NCBI GenBank assembly: GCA_947642555.1 | Contig: CANRSX010000010.1 | Coordinates: 57,349-121,348, forward strand | From: an uncultured Roseburia sp. | GTDB taxonomy: Bacteria > Bacillota > Clostridia > Lachnospirales > Lachnospiraceae | Direction: 5' to 3' | DNA length: 64,000 bases | Part shown: in pieces, positions 44,312 to 52,162 of the stretch | Layout: each line of letters opens with the position of its first letter | Numbering within the stretch: the first letter of the stretch is position 1 | The notes under the pieces: model-generated | Database searches by the model: none | What the model was told of the DNA's origin: nothing | The model's input: only the letters and a program-made list of their open reading frames with translations | Translations under genes and position numbers: made by a program

Positions 44312-44875
44312 CTATAAACTGGTTTCCTGTACATCCAAAAGATAGATGGTGGTGATAACACCCTCATCGTTATATATAAAGCTAAGTATCAGCCAGTCCT
44401 CCTCCCTCTCATCCCGATCAATATTGGCATTCATCTGTTCTCCGTCATCAAATAACAGATTTGCCATATGGGATGATTCATCTATCAATTCAGGATTCAG
44501 TTTTTCCCTGACATCTTCCCACCGGTCACCAACCCGGACTCCCTGATAAACTGTATAAGAAGGATCCATGATCTGGATATATGTCATACAGTATTCTCCG
44601 TCTGTCTCCCGGAAAAAGGCTACTGTTCCGTTTGGCCCCTGTATAACATGATCTTCGTAGTGCTGTAGTTCAATCTCCATCCCCAAAATCTCTTCTACCG
44701 ACTCTTGCGTATCACCATAGCGGATCACTTCCCCGCCGGATGTCGTGACCGCCATCGGATCCTGCAGCGGATCTTTGGGTGAACCGCTTCCGCATCCCCC
44801 TGACCCGATACACAACATCACCATCACGATCAGCATAAAACCTGCTTTCCACCTTTTCGTTCTGTCAGCCTGCAT
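44312..44875 (-). CDS. family L1 lipoprotein (copy 1)
   Basis: 187-aa lipoprotein with lipobox IGSGGC near residues 22-27. It has two copies of a short motif, GDTQESVEEILG and GVRVGDRWEDVREKLN, resembling the tandem G-x-T-x-x-x-V-x-x-x-L-G repeats of BamE/BLIP-like folds. Almost identical to the gene at 48990 and similar to those at 46748 and 50221. It is the third gene of a run after 45386 and 44912, with a 36-base gap. Proposed immunity role is inference only. Confidence 0.8.
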   Translation of the reverse strand: MQADRTKRWKAGFMLIVMVMLCIGSGGCGSGSPKDPLQDPMAVTTSGGEVIRYGDTQESVEEILGMEIELQHYEDHVIQGPNGTVAFFRETDGEYCMTYIQIMDPSYTVYQGVRVGDRWEDVREKLNPELIDESSHMANLLFDDGEQMNANIDRDEREEDWLILSFIYNDEGVITTIYLLDVQETSL

Positions 44876-44911
44876 CGTAATACCCCTGTTATTTGTAATC
44901 TGACAAATCCT

Positions 44912-45340
44912 CTATCTCCCACTTTTAAAACTCCCTTTATCCGTAAAACTGATGCAGATAAAAATCAAAAACACAGCCATAATTCCCATAAGCAGAACAT
45001 GCGCCGGATACTCAGACATAAAAACAAAATTAAAGATGATTCCCAGCGCATAAAATGGTATGGAAGCTGTAACTGCCCATTTTCTCTGATATCCAAATGT
45101 TCCAAGCAGGCCACACCATATAAAAAACCAGGAAACAACACACATACGTGTATTATTTTCAATTCCTCCTTCACTTCCAAGAATCAGGCACATAAATAAT
45201 ATTCCGATCACCAGATCCGTTATCCCGAATCCTTTTCTCATGCCTGCCCATGAGTTTTTCAGTAAATATCCACATTTCCAGCAGTATGGATTCTTCCCGG
45301 AAAGTTCCGCTTTGCATTTTGGACAGACTTTGTGTCTCAT
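44912..45340 (-). CDS. zinc-ribbon membrane protein
   Basis: 142-aa protein: N-terminal zinc ribbon (KVCPKCKAELSGKNPYCWKC) then four predicted membrane helices. The ATG at 45340 follows GGAGGAATG. The leader contains the start of a peptide MKKQWRNAL, which is the same start seen in the deleted gene at 44150 and suggests that this gene replaced or fused into the position of an OB-like lipoprotein. Not recognisable as a known family. Confidence 0.72.
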   Translation of the reverse strand: MRHKVCPKCKAELSGKNPYCWKCGYLLKNSWAGMRKGFGITDLVIGILFMCLILGSEGGIENNTRMCVVSWFFIWCGLLGTFGYQRKWAVTASIPFYALGIIFNFVFMSEYPAHVLLMGIMAVFLIFICISFTDKGSFKSGR

Positions 45341-45385
45341 AAAGCATTCCTCCATTGTTTTTTCATGCTTCGTAAATGATCTCCT

Positions 45386-46195
45386 TTATTCTTTTTGATA
45401 GACCGTAACAAGTTCCGTAACAGATCTGATGCTGTAATCATCGTTCACAATTCTGAATTTTGTCTCAACAGTTTCAACCGATTCCAGGGGATACGCCTTT
45501 GCATCATTGGACCAAATCATCATACCATTCGCCGCCTTTTTCCCGGGAGATATATCGACAGAATATAAGGGGTCAACCATATAACCGTTAATCGACGTCT
45601 CCTCTGTCTGGATCAGCAGTGTCTCATCCGTCAGATTTTCGACTTCCAGGTTAATGTAATAGTAATTACTATATCCGCTCATCCCGGTATAGGTGATGAT
45701 CACATCTTCGTTCTGGTAAATCAGCGTCCCGCTGTCACCGTTGGAATCCTCCCCGCTGACATCATACCATATATGAGATCTTATATCCTCAGTCCTCATA
45801 TTCAGTTCCATAGATGTCACAAGTCCGAGACTGCTGTTCCAGATTTCGATAAAAACGTACTCATAATCAAACCATGGCTCTTTGCGAACACGTTCGAGTA
45901 CATCTCCAAAATCCTTCCATTTCATATCCGTATATCCGTGATGCATCGTGATAGACAGTATACGGTGCCTGTTTACCTCAGACTCCGCAAAGGACATCTC
46001 ATCCATGATAGAAAGCTCTTCCACGGCCTTTTCCAGTGATTCGCTCTTTTCCTTCTCGTACTCTTCCACCTGCTCCCGATAGCTGTCCCGCTCAGCAATG
46101 ACACTCTCGTATTCCTCCCGCGTCACGCCGTCACTGCCGCAGCCTGACAGCATGTCGTCAGTAAAATCAGTTTTCTTTTCATAAGAATCCCCCAT
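45386..46195 (-). CDS. family L6 lipoprotein, signal peptide probably frameshifted
   Basis: The open frame encodes about 269 aa. From residue 15 it reads MLSGCGSDGVTREEYESVIA, a lipobox (LSGC) and the coiled-coil start common in Lachnospiraceae lipoproteins. The preceding residues are not a signal peptide. A different frame starting at ATG 46182 reads MKRKLILLTT, a perfect signal peptide start, and must shift by one base near 46150 to join LSGC. So an indel has separated the signal from the mature part. The C-terminal half (EDVIITYTGMSGYSNYYYIN) is an Ig-like beta domain. Confidence 0.65.
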   Translation of the reverse strand: MGDSYEKKTDFTDDMLSGCGSDGVTREEYESVIAERDSYREQVEEYEKEKSESLEKAVEELSIMDEMSFAESEVNRHRILSITMHHGYTDMKWKDFGDVLERVRKEPWFDYEYVFIEIWNSSLGLVTSMELNMRTEDIRSHIWYDVSGEDSNGDSGTLIYQNEDVIITYTGMSGYSNYYYINLEVENLTDETLLIQTEETSINGYMVDPLYSVDISPGKKAANGMMIWSNDAKAYPLESVETVETKFRIVNDDYSIRSVTELVTVYQKE

Positions 46196-46227
46196 TCCCC
46201 TTCCGCTTTTCTGACAGTGTTTATTAG

Positions 46228-46256
46228 ATTATATCATGTTTGGGCCGTTTCTTCAA
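46228..46256 (-). promoter_or_regulatory. promoter of the L6 lipoprotein operon
   Basis: Minus strand TTGAAG (46251-46256), 17-base spacer, TATAAT (46228-46233). The same promoter with flanking bases is found upstream of the 48739 gene. Confidence 0.8.
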
Positions 46257-46283
46257 TTTATAGCGAAAAACTGATTATAAACA

Positions 46284-46322
46284 GGGCGGTCTGTACCGTT
46301 CATACTTTGGCACAGATCGCCC
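46284..46322 (-). terminator. tape-measure-type terminator after fragment 46338
   Basis: 14-base stem GGGCGATCTGTGCC / GGTACAGACCGCCC with one G-U and one mismatch, after the stop of the tape-measure fragment. The same stem follows the fragments at 49686 and 50915 and the intact gene at 60850. Confidence 0.75.
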
Positions 46323-46337
46323 TTACAGCATTTGTGG

Positions 46338-46675
46338 TCAGTCAATCCCGCTGATCCCGACCCTTCCTGTCCTCGCAAAAAATTCCCGCTGACTTCTCTG
46401 ATAGGACGAAAACACATCCGAGTCCTGTATCACCGGTTTTTCCCGGATGTCATTCAAAAGCATATTCTGATTTTTTAGTAATGTGTTCTGCTCTTCCAGA
46501 AGGCCATTCTGCCGGATGCATTCTTTCATATACGGTTCCATCCCCAGCTCCAGCTCCGCCCTTACCGGCGCTGTGGAAGCACTGCTGACAATATTCACGG
46601 CAGAATAATCTATGGACGGGAACTCCGGCCTTGCGATCTCCACCTCCACCGGCAGCTGGGCAAATGCTGTAACTC
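46338..46675 (-). pseudogene. tape-measure 3' fragment (type A)
   Basis: No start codon of its own. Reading from about 46675 it gives VTAFAQLPVEVEIARPEF and continues to the end RTGRVGISGID, matching the last 112 residues of the intact protein at 60850. It is the longest recognisable homology here. The 38 bases on its 5' side are the same as next to the fragment at 59915. Confidence 0.85.
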
Positions 46676-46710
46676 ATTTAATCCGATACTGATCAGATAT
46701 CGCCAGCCAT
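46673..46710 (-). repeat. 38-base junction repeat
   Basis: CTCATTTAATCCGATACTGA, then TCAGATATCGCCAGCCAT, lies between a lipoprotein hairpin and a truncated tape-measure fragment. It is repeated with a single mismatch at 60139-60176, beside a different lipoprotein and a different fragment type. Marks a shared recombination boundary. Confidence 0.8.
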
Positions 46711-46740
46711 AAAAATAACGGCAGATCGCTCCGCCGTTAC
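46711..46740 (-). terminator. array hairpin b, after lipoprotein 46748
   Basis: Eight-base stem (GTAACGGC / GCCGTTAT) ending in U-rich sequence, starting eight bases after the stop. Confidence 0.8.
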
Positions 46741-46747
46741 GTTTCTC

Positions 46748-47311
46748 TTATTGAAAATCGATCGCTTTTCCATCCAGGACAGAAATAGCAATAATATTAC
46801 CATCTTTACTATACACATAACCAAGCACAATCCAGCCTTCCTCCCACTCATCCATATCAATATTCGCATCAATCTGTTTTCCATTATCAAATATGATATG
46901 TGCACTAATCGATCCTTCTTCTATCAGATCAGGGTTCAGTTTTTCCCTGACCTCTTCCCAATTATCACCAACCCGGATACCCTGATATGTCGTATAAGAG
47001 GAATCTTTGATATTAATATATGCCATATGATATTCACCATTTGTTTCCCGGTAAAAAGCCTGTGTTCTGTCTTCATATTCCGGGAAGTGCTCCTTCCCCC
47101 CGGTAACCTCCATCCCCAGAATCTCTTCCAGCGACTCCTGTGTGTCACCATAGCGGATCACTTTTCCGCCGGGTGTCGTGACCGCCGTCGGATCCTGCAG
47201 CGGATCTTTGGGTGAGCCGCTTCCACAGCCTCCTGACCCAATACACACCATCATCATTACGATCATCATGAAACCGGTTTTCCATCTTTTCGTTTTGCCA
47301 GCCCGCATCAT
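46748..47311 (-). CDS. family L1 lipoprotein (copy 2)
   Basis: 187-aa lipoprotein with lipobox IGSGGC. The N-terminal 55 residues are almost identical to the other L1 copies (PKDPLQDPTAVTTPGGKVIR). The following region diverges (TGGKEHFPEYEDRTQAFYRE in place of IELQHYEDHVIQGPNG). The second repeat region GIRVGDNWEEVREKLNPDL is retained. Conserved signal plus variable middle suggests different binding specificities. The two ATG codons at 47311 and 47308 are both usable after GAGGGGATT. Confidence 0.8.
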   Translation of the reverse strand: MMRAGKTKRWKTGFMMIVMMMVCIGSGGCGSGSPKDPLQDPTAVTTPGGKVIRYGDTQESLEEILGMEVTGGKEHFPEYEDRTQAFYRETNGEYHMAYINIKDSSYTTYQGIRVGDNWEEVREKLNPDLIEEGSISAHIIFDNGKQIDANIDMDEWEEGWIVLGYVYSKDGNIIAISVLDGKAIDFQ

Positions 47312-47372
47312 AATCCCCTCTCTAACCCCTTTTCCTCCATTTTCTGACGCAGATCTGAGATTACAGATGTAT

Positions 47373-47403
47373 AAAATAACGGCGGAGCGCTCCGCCGTTA
47401 TTT
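47373..47403 (-). terminator. array hairpin c, after lipoprotein 47408
   Basis: Longest stem of the family: AAATAACGGCGGAGC pairs with GCTCCGCCGTTATTT, a near-perfect palindrome centred on GCGC. Confidence 0.85.
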
Positions 47404-47407
47404 CATC

Positions 47408-48010
47408 TTATGGATTTGCGGATTCATCTGTGCTGGTCTCAATGCTGTCCATAACAGCGTCATATTGTTTGGAGTAATCCTTCCCCGCCTCTGAAACCCC
47501 TACAAAAAGGTATAATCCGTCTTCATATATAAAAACATTTGCATGCCACTGATATTCTGTATCGTCTATCAGAAAATTTACACGCCCTTCAAAGGCGTTG
47601 ATATCTGCGATCTTTCGGGTGCCATATTCTAAATCTCCGTTATTATCCGTCAGCTTTACGGTATCGATCGTCTCGATCTCAAACATTCGTGTAAACTGGC
47701 TCTTGTTACCCACAATCATCTCTACCATACTGCCGGCAAAAGCATCCATATTTTCTGTAAGGTAATCCGGTTCCAGTCCCATATTTTCCGCGCGGGATAC
47801 CTGCAGTACATATCCATCGGTACGATAATAGATATCTCCCGTTAACGGATCACTGGCTTCCACCCAGTCCTCCGGCACCTGATATGATACCGCTCCAAGG
47901 CTTTTCTCAACAACAGGAGCCGTCTCCTGCCCGGTCTCTGAAGACGGACTGCCGCAGCCGGCTATAGCGATTACCATACAGCAGAGTAAAACCATGATTC
48001 TTTTTTTCAT
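47408..48010 (-). CDS. family L3 lipoprotein
   Basis: 200-aa lipoprotein, lipobox AIAGC at residues 15-19. The mature protein has a PsbP/DcrB-like layout by eye (VSYQVPEDWVEASDP near the start, YLFVGVSEAGKDYSKQYDAV near the end). It begins 15 bases after the OB-like lipoprotein gene with the site CGGAGGAAATTCAGT and is probably co-transcribed with it. No enzyme motif. Confidence 0.8.
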   Translation of the reverse strand: MKKRIMVLLCCMVIAIAGCGSPSSETGQETAPVVEKSLGAVSYQVPEDWVEASDPLTGDIYYRTDGYVLQVSRAENMGLEPDYLTENMDAFAGSMVEMIVGNKSQFTRMFEIETIDTVKLTDNNGDLEYGTRKIADINAFEGRVNFLIDDTEYQWHANVFIYEDGLYLFVGVSEAGKDYSKQYDAVMDSIETSTDESANP

Positions 48011-48025
48011 ACTGAATTTCCTCCG

Positions 48026-48739
48026 TTATTTTTCCTCCACGATACTACAGTTCTGCAGGCTTTCGTGAAATGCATTGATATCCGGGTTTCCGATGATCAC
48101 AACCTCTTTTCCGGCTAAATGATACTGTGCTTCTGGAAACTGTAATTCGATTTTATTGTATTTATTTTCTTTATATGCTTCTTCGGACGGGTAAAGATAG
48201 TACTGCGGATTTCCCTCATAATCCTCCCCGTCCCGCAGAATGTAGCCTTCGGTTTTAAAGTAAGTGTCCTCGTATATCACATCCATGAGTTTTATAAATT
48301 CCGGTACGGAAAGATATTCCTCCTCTTTTTTATCAGGTGAAACATATCCGCCGGTTACATCCAGCGTGGATAGATAGTAGTTCTCTGTATAGGATTCGAT
48401 ATTGTGAGCCCTTACGTATACGGTTTCTCCTTCTGCTGCAAAATACTTGTTATTTCTTCCCTGACCCACATTAATCCGATATGACGCAGGTGCATCCGGA
48501 TCCTTCGAGATTGTCAGTATATCTGGCGAGAAGTCATTCGTATCAACGACATATCCGGAAACGCTGTAGCTCTGTCTTGCCAGCAGTCTTAAGCATGTGA
48601 CAGCAGAGTCAAAGTCCAGTTCGACCACTCCGCCGAATTCTTCCTCCAGCAGTTCATAGGTCCATTCCTTTTCCTCACCGCATTCGGTTAACAGAAAGCA
48701 CAGCATGACGACCATAATTCCTGCTATTGTTTTTTTCAT
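48026..48739 (-). CDS. family L2 lipoprotein, OB-like
   Basis: 237-aa lipoprotein, start MKKTIAGIMVVMLCFLLTEC. Lipobox LLTEC has Glu before the Cys, which is unusual but tolerated in some Firmicutes. Two beta-rich segments (ETVYVRAHNIESYTENYYLS and IELQFPEAQYHLAGKEVVII) suggest tandem OB-like tRNA_anti-type domains. Starting further upstream would only add the scar of another gene. A decayed copy lies at 43932. The AAAGGAG site is 13-15 bases before the ATG, a long spacing. Confidence 0.78.
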   Translation of the reverse strand: MKKTIAGIMVVMLCFLLTECGEEKEWTYELLEEEFGGVVELDFDSAVTCLRLLARQSYSVSGYVVDTNDFSPDILTISKDPDAPASYRINVGQGRNNKYFAAEGETVYVRAHNIESYTENYYLSTLDVTGGYVSPDKKEEEYLSVPEFIKLMDVIYEDTYFKTEGYILRDGEDYEGNPQYYLYPSEEAYKENKYNKIELQFPEAQYHLAGKEVVIIGNPDINAFHESLQNCSIVEEK

Positions 48740-48832
48740 GATTGGTAAACGTTCTCCTTTATTTTTTTGATAAACCGTATCAGGCTCCGTAACAGATTTG
48801 GAGCTGTTCCCAAAATCATATTTCTTTATCAT
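48740..48832 (-). pseudogene. deletion scar of an L6-type lipoprotein gene (second copy)
   Basis: Almost identical to 44151-44243. Translates to MIKKYDFGNSSKSVTEPDTV followed by YQKNKGERLP; the end corresponds to the last 11 residues of the gene at 45386. It keeps the promoter and start region, so it now acts only as a leader for the next lipoprotein. Confidence 0.6.
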
Positions 48833-48870
48833 AAGAATTCCCCTTCATCTTTTCTGACAGTGTTTATTGG

Positions 48871-48899
48871 ATTATATCATGTTCGGGCCATTTCTTCAA
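48871..48899 (-). promoter_or_regulatory. promoter of lipoprotein operon 48739-47408
   Basis: Minus strand TTGAAG (48894-48899), 17-base spacer, TATAAT (48871-48876). The flanking bases match the promoter at 46228-46256. Confidence 0.8.
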
Positions 48900-48950
48900 T
48901 TATCACAGAAAACTGATCGTTGCGCATGCAGAGCTGATTTCAGCGGTCAT

Positions 48951-48984
48951 AAAAATAACAGCAGATCGCTCCGCCGCTATTTTT
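48951..48984 (-). terminator. array hairpin d, after lipoprotein 48990
   Basis: Same sequence as hairpin a, including the two positions that pair only as G-U on the minus strand. Confidence 0.8.
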
Positions 48985-48989
48985 ACTTT

Positions 48990-49553
48990 CTAAAAACTGG
49001 TTTCCTGTACATCCAAAAGATAGATGGTGGTGATAACACCCTCATCATTATATATAAAGCTAAGTATCAGCCAGTCCTCCTCCCTCTCATCCCAATCAAT
49101 ATTGGCATTAATCTGTTCTCCGTCATCAAATAACAGATCTGCCATATGGGATGATTCATCTGTCAATTCAGGATTCAGTTTTTCCCTGACATCTTCCCAC
49201 CGGTCACCAACCCGGACTCCCTGATAAACTGTATAAGAAGGATCCATGATCTGGATATATGTCATACAGTATTCTCCGTCTGTCTCCCGGAAAAAGGCTA
49301 CTGTTCCGTTTGGCCCCTGTATAACATGATCTTCGTAGTGTTGCAGTTCAATCTCCATCCCCAGAATCTCTTCCACCGACTCCTGTGTGTCACCATAGCG
49401 GATCACTTCTCCGCCGGGTGTCGTGACCGCCGTCGGATCCTGCAGCGGATCTTTGGGCGAGCCGCTTCCACAGCCTTCTGACCCGATACACAACACCACC
49501 ATCACGATCAGCATAAAACCTGCTTTCCACCTTTTCATTCTGTCAGCCCGCAT
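48990..49553 (-). CDS. family L1 lipoprotein (copy 3)
   Basis: 187-aa lipoprotein (lipobox IGSEGC). It is almost identical to the copy at 44312: only scattered differences such as ANLL/ADLL and DRD/DWD. The ATG at 49553 follows CAGGGAGGGTATTACG. It has its own promoter and does not need transcription from tail genes. It follows a tape-measure type A fragment. Confidence 0.82.
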   Translation of the reverse strand: MRADRMKRWKAGFMLIVMVVLCIGSEGCGSGSPKDPLQDPTAVTTPGGEVIRYGDTQESVEEILGMEIELQHYEDHVIQGPNGTVAFFRETDGEYCMTYIQIMDPSYTVYQGVRVGDRWEDVREKLNPELTDESSHMADLLFDDGEQINANIDWDEREEDWLILSFIYNDEGVITTIYLLDVQETSF

Positions 49554-49579
49554 CGTAATACCCTCCCTGTTGTTTTTCC

Positions 49580-49608
49580 ATTCTATCATATTCCGGTTCT
49601 TCTTACAA
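49580..49608 (-). promoter_or_regulatory. promoter of L1 lipoprotein copy 3
   Basis: Minus strand TTGTAA (49603-49608), 17-base spacer, TAGAAT (49580-49585). The promoter and leader are shared with L1 copy 4. Confidence 0.75.
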
Positions 49609-49631
49609 CAGACGATTCCTGATTATAAACA

Positions 49632-49670
49632 GGACGGTCTGCACCATTCACGTTTTGGCACAGACCGCCT
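49632..49670 (-). terminator. tape-measure-type terminator after fragment 49686
   Basis: Stem GGCGGTCTGTGCC / GGTGCAGACCGTCC just past the fragment's stop, separating it from the promoter of the next lipoprotein. Confidence 0.75.
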
Positions 49671-49685
49671 TTACAGCATTTGTGG

Positions 49686-50168
49686 TCAGTCAATCCCGCT
49701 GATCCCGACCCTTCCTGTCCTCGCAAAAAATTCCCGCTGACTTCTCTGATAGGACGAAAACACATCCGAGTCCTGTATCACCGGTTTTTCCCGGATGTCA
49801 TTCAAAAGCATATTCTGATTTTTTAGTAATGTGTTCTGCTCTTCCAGAAGGCCATTCTGCCGGATGCATTCTTTCATATACGGTTCCATCCCCAGCTCCA
49901 GCTCCGCCCTTACCGGCGCTGTGGAAGCACTGCTGACAATGTTTGCAGCCGAATAATTGATGGACGGGAACTCCGGTCTTGCGATTTCCACATCCACCGG
50001 CAGCTGGGCAAATGCTGTGACCTGATTCCGAAGACGGGACATCCAGCCTTCCACGGTTTCCTGCACATCCTCCTTGTTATCCGTAATGCCAAGTTCGTAT
50101 CCCTCCGAAAAATCATTTCCAAGCCCGCGCGTCACCTTTAAAGGAGAGGCAGACCGCTGTACATGCAC
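49686..50168 (-). pseudogene. tape-measure 3' fragment (type A), longest fragment
   Basis: About 155 codons matching the intact type A protein from its KLTRGLGTDFSEGYEL motif to the C-terminal RTGRVGISGID. Before the motif, the sequence (SPLKV) diverges from the intact protein. An ATG at 50168 exists but has no ribosome binding site. Located between hairpin e of one lipoprotein and the terminator before the next. Confidence 0.85.
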
Positions 50169-50188
50169 AACTAATATTGTCAGGTATT

Positions 50189-50217
50189 AAAATAACGGCA
50201 GATCGCTCCGCCGTTAC
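50189..50217 (-). terminator. array hairpin e, after lipoprotein 50221
   Basis: Stem GTAACGGC / GCCGTTAT and U-rich end; only three bases separate it from the stop codon. Confidence 0.8.
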
Positions 50218-50220
50218 ATT

Positions 50221-50790
50221 TCATTCAAAATAGGGTGCCTCTTTATCAAAAATGCCCATACCTATAATAGTATCATCTCGATATGCATATCTCAATATCA
50301 GCCAGTCTTCTTCCCACTTATCCTGATCAATATTCGCATCGATCTGTTTCCCATTATCAAATATTATATATGCACTCCAAAATCCATACGTATATTCTTC
50401 AAAGACCAGTTTGGAATTCAGTTTCTCTTTGGCATCTTTCCAATTATCTCCAACTTTGATTCCCTGATAAGTGGTATAAGATGGATCCATAATCAGAATA
50501 TATGCCAAACGATATTCCCCTTCTGTTTCCCGATAAAAAGCTTCTGTTTTATCCGTATATTGCACACGATGTTCATCATAACTCCAAAATGTCGTCTCCA
50601 TCCCAAGAATCTCTTCCACCGACTCCTGTGTGTCGCCATAGCGGATCACTTCCCCGCCGGGTGTCGTGACCGCCGTCGGATCCTGCAACGGATCTTTGGG
50701 TGAGCCGCTTCCACAGCCTCCTGACCCGATACACACCATCACGATCAGCATAAAACCTGCTTTCCATCTTTTCATTCTGTCAGCCCGCAT
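50221..50790 (-). CDS. family L1 lipoprotein (copy 4)
   Basis: 189-aa lipoprotein with the conserved L1 signal, lipobox IGSGGC and PKDPLQDPTAVTTPGGEVIR. The middle (ETTFWSYDEHRVQYTDKTEA) and C-terminal part are distinct from copies 1-3. ATG after GGGAGGGTATTACG. Same promoter as copy 3. The divergence after a constant N-terminus is consistent with diversifying selection on the exposed domain. Confidence 0.82.
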   Translation of the reverse strand: MRADRMKRWKAGFMLIVMVCIGSGGCGSGSPKDPLQDPTAVTTPGGEVIRYGDTQESVEEILGMETTFWSYDEHRVQYTDKTEAFYRETEGEYRLAYILIMDPSYTTYQGIKVGDNWKDAKEKLNSKLVFEEYTYGFWSAYIIFDNGKQIDANIDQDKWEEDWLILRYAYRDDTIIGMGIFDKEAPYFE

Positions 50791-50817
50791 CGTAATACCC
50801 TCCCTGTTGTTTTTTCC

Positions 50818-50846
50818 ATTCTATCATCTTCCGGTTCTTCTTACAA
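50818..50846 (-). promoter_or_regulatory. promoter of L1 lipoprotein copy 4
   Basis: Minus strand TTGTAA (50841-50846), 17-base spacer, TAGAAT (50818-50823). Confidence 0.75.
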
Positions 50847-50870
50847 CAGGCGATTCCTGATTACAAACAG

Positions 50871-50907
50871 GGCGGTCTGTACCATTCACATTTTGGCACA
50901 GATCGCC
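50871..50907 (-). terminator. tape-measure-type terminator after fragment 50915
   Basis: Stem GGCGATCTGTGCC / GGTACAGACCGCC beyond the fragment's stop. Confidence 0.75.
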
Positions 50908-50914
50908 TTTCCCA

Positions 50915-51349
50915 TCATCTGTGGTCGTCAATCCCGCTGATCCCGACCCTTCCTGTCCTCGCAAAAAATTCCCGCTGGCTTCTCTGATAGGAGGAAAACA
51001 CATCCGAATCCTGTATCACCGGTTTTTCCCGGATGTCATTCAAAAGCATATTCTGATTTTTTAGTAATGTGTTCAACTCTTTCAAAAGGCCATTCTGCCG
51101 TATGCATTCTTTCATATACGGTTCCAGCTCCAGCTCCGCCCTTACCGGCGCTGTGTAAGCACTGCTGACAATGTTTGCAGCCGAATAATTGATGGATGGG
51201 AATTCCGGCCTTGCGATCGCCACCTCCACCGGAAGCTGCGCAAAGGCTGTAACCCGGTTCCGGAGGCGCGTCATCCAGCCTTCTACCGTTTCCTGAACAT
51301 CCTCCTCATTATCCGTGATGCCAGATTCGTATCCACTGGATAAGCCTCG
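50915..51349 (-). pseudogene. tape-measure 3' fragment (type A) with lost stop
   Basis: From about 51349 the frame reads RGLSSGYESGITDNEEDVQE, continuing in register to RTGRVGISGID and then DHR. A single-base deletion at the usual stop (GTGGTCAGTCA became GTGGTCGTCA) adds three residues. Two residues are missing in ELELEPYMKE compared with ELELGMEPYMKE. The 5' joint differs from the other fragments and follows hairpin f directly. Confidence 0.82.
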
Positions 51350-51398
51350 CAGGCAAATGTAGGTCTGTTGTTCTTTTTCGAGTTTGTCGGCAGATCAT

Positions 51399-51432
51399 AA
51401 AAATAACGACAGATCGCTCTGCCGTTATTTTT
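51399..51432 (-). terminator. array hairpin f, after lipoprotein 51444
   Basis: TAAAAATAACGGCAG...TCGTTATTTTT on the minus strand; one mismatch (GAC) near the loop relative to the consensus. Confidence 0.75.
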
Positions 51433-51443
51433 ATAACAAATTA

Positions 51444-52022
51444 TTATTTCCATAACGTGACATCAAATATACTCTGAACCTCTTCTGGAAATGTCTCACC
51501 TATTACGCATGTTGTACTTGGAATATTAATATCAGGTTGATATTTTTGGGATCCTTTGGAAATATATATACTCAGTTGAACATCTAATTCACTGAACTCT
51601 TCCTTTGTTTCATCAATATGATAGAATAAATATTTTTTTCCATCACTTCCAATTTCCGTTTCTTTTCTATTCGTTGTACCTATTGACAAAGGTCTTCCAA
51701 CACCATATCCAGGATAAATACCAATGAAATAATCCTTGTCAAACCAGTACCAGTCATCGCTTTCCAAATTTGAAAAATCAAATTCAACTGCTATGATCCC
51801 CTCATATCCATGTTCTGTTTTCTCCTGCAAAAGATAAATATTGCTGATCTGAACCAGTCCGTCATTCGTTTCTATGTCATATGGAAAGGAAAATTCCTCA
51901 TCATCTGTACTGCTGTCATTATTTGAAGAGCCTGTATTACTATTTCCTTCCTCGCCGTCCCCACATCCGATGAAAGACATACAGCATAATAGCATCAATA
52001 AAAGTGCAGTAATTCTTTTCAT
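51444..52022 (-). CDS. family L4 lipoprotein (copy 1)
   Basis: 192-aa lipoprotein with signal MKRITALLLMLLCCMSFIGC and a Ser/Asn/Asp-rich linker of about 25 residues. The mature domain is beta-rich (VQISNIYLLQEKTEHGYEG, then DWYWFDKDYFIGIYPGYG). Protein sequence is identical to the copy at 52764. Identical promoter too. RBS CGGGAGGC. No known domain. Confidence 0.82.
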   Translation of the reverse strand: MKRITALLLMLLCCMSFIGCGDGEEGNSNTGSSNNDSSTDDEEFSFPYDIETNDGLVQISNIYLLQEKTEHGYEGIIAVEFDFSNLESDDWYWFDKDYFIGIYPGYGVGRPLSIGTTNRKETEIGSDGKKYLFYHIDETKEEFSELDVQLSIYISKGSQKYQPDINIPSTTCVIGETFPEEVQSIFDVTLWK

Positions 52023-52061
52023 AAATCATAGCCTCCCGCTTCATATTATTTTTGTAGATAA

Positions 52062-52090
52062 ATTATACCATACCCAGTATATGGGTTCAA
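52062..52090 (-). promoter_or_regulatory. promoter of L4 lipoprotein copy 1
   Basis: Minus strand TTGAAC (52085-52090), 17-base spacer, TATAAT (52062-52067). Confidence 0.8.
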
Positions 52091-52112
52091 TCTTATTTTC
52101 GATAAAAGAACG

Positions 52113-52148
52113 GCGGCTTATATATTCTGAAACTAATGTATAAGCCGC
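52113..52148 (-). terminator. tape-measure type B terminator (copy 1)
   Basis: Ten-base perfect stem GCGGCTTATA / TATAAGCCGC, 15 bases after the stop of the fragment. A run CGTTCTTTTATC follows on the minus strand. Confidence 0.8.
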
Positions 52149-52162
52149 TGTCTCATAATTGT

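Noticed and set aside
46450..46677. 75-codon frame MSYSICPAAGGGGD...
   Set aside because: Out-of-frame reading of the tape-measure fragment.
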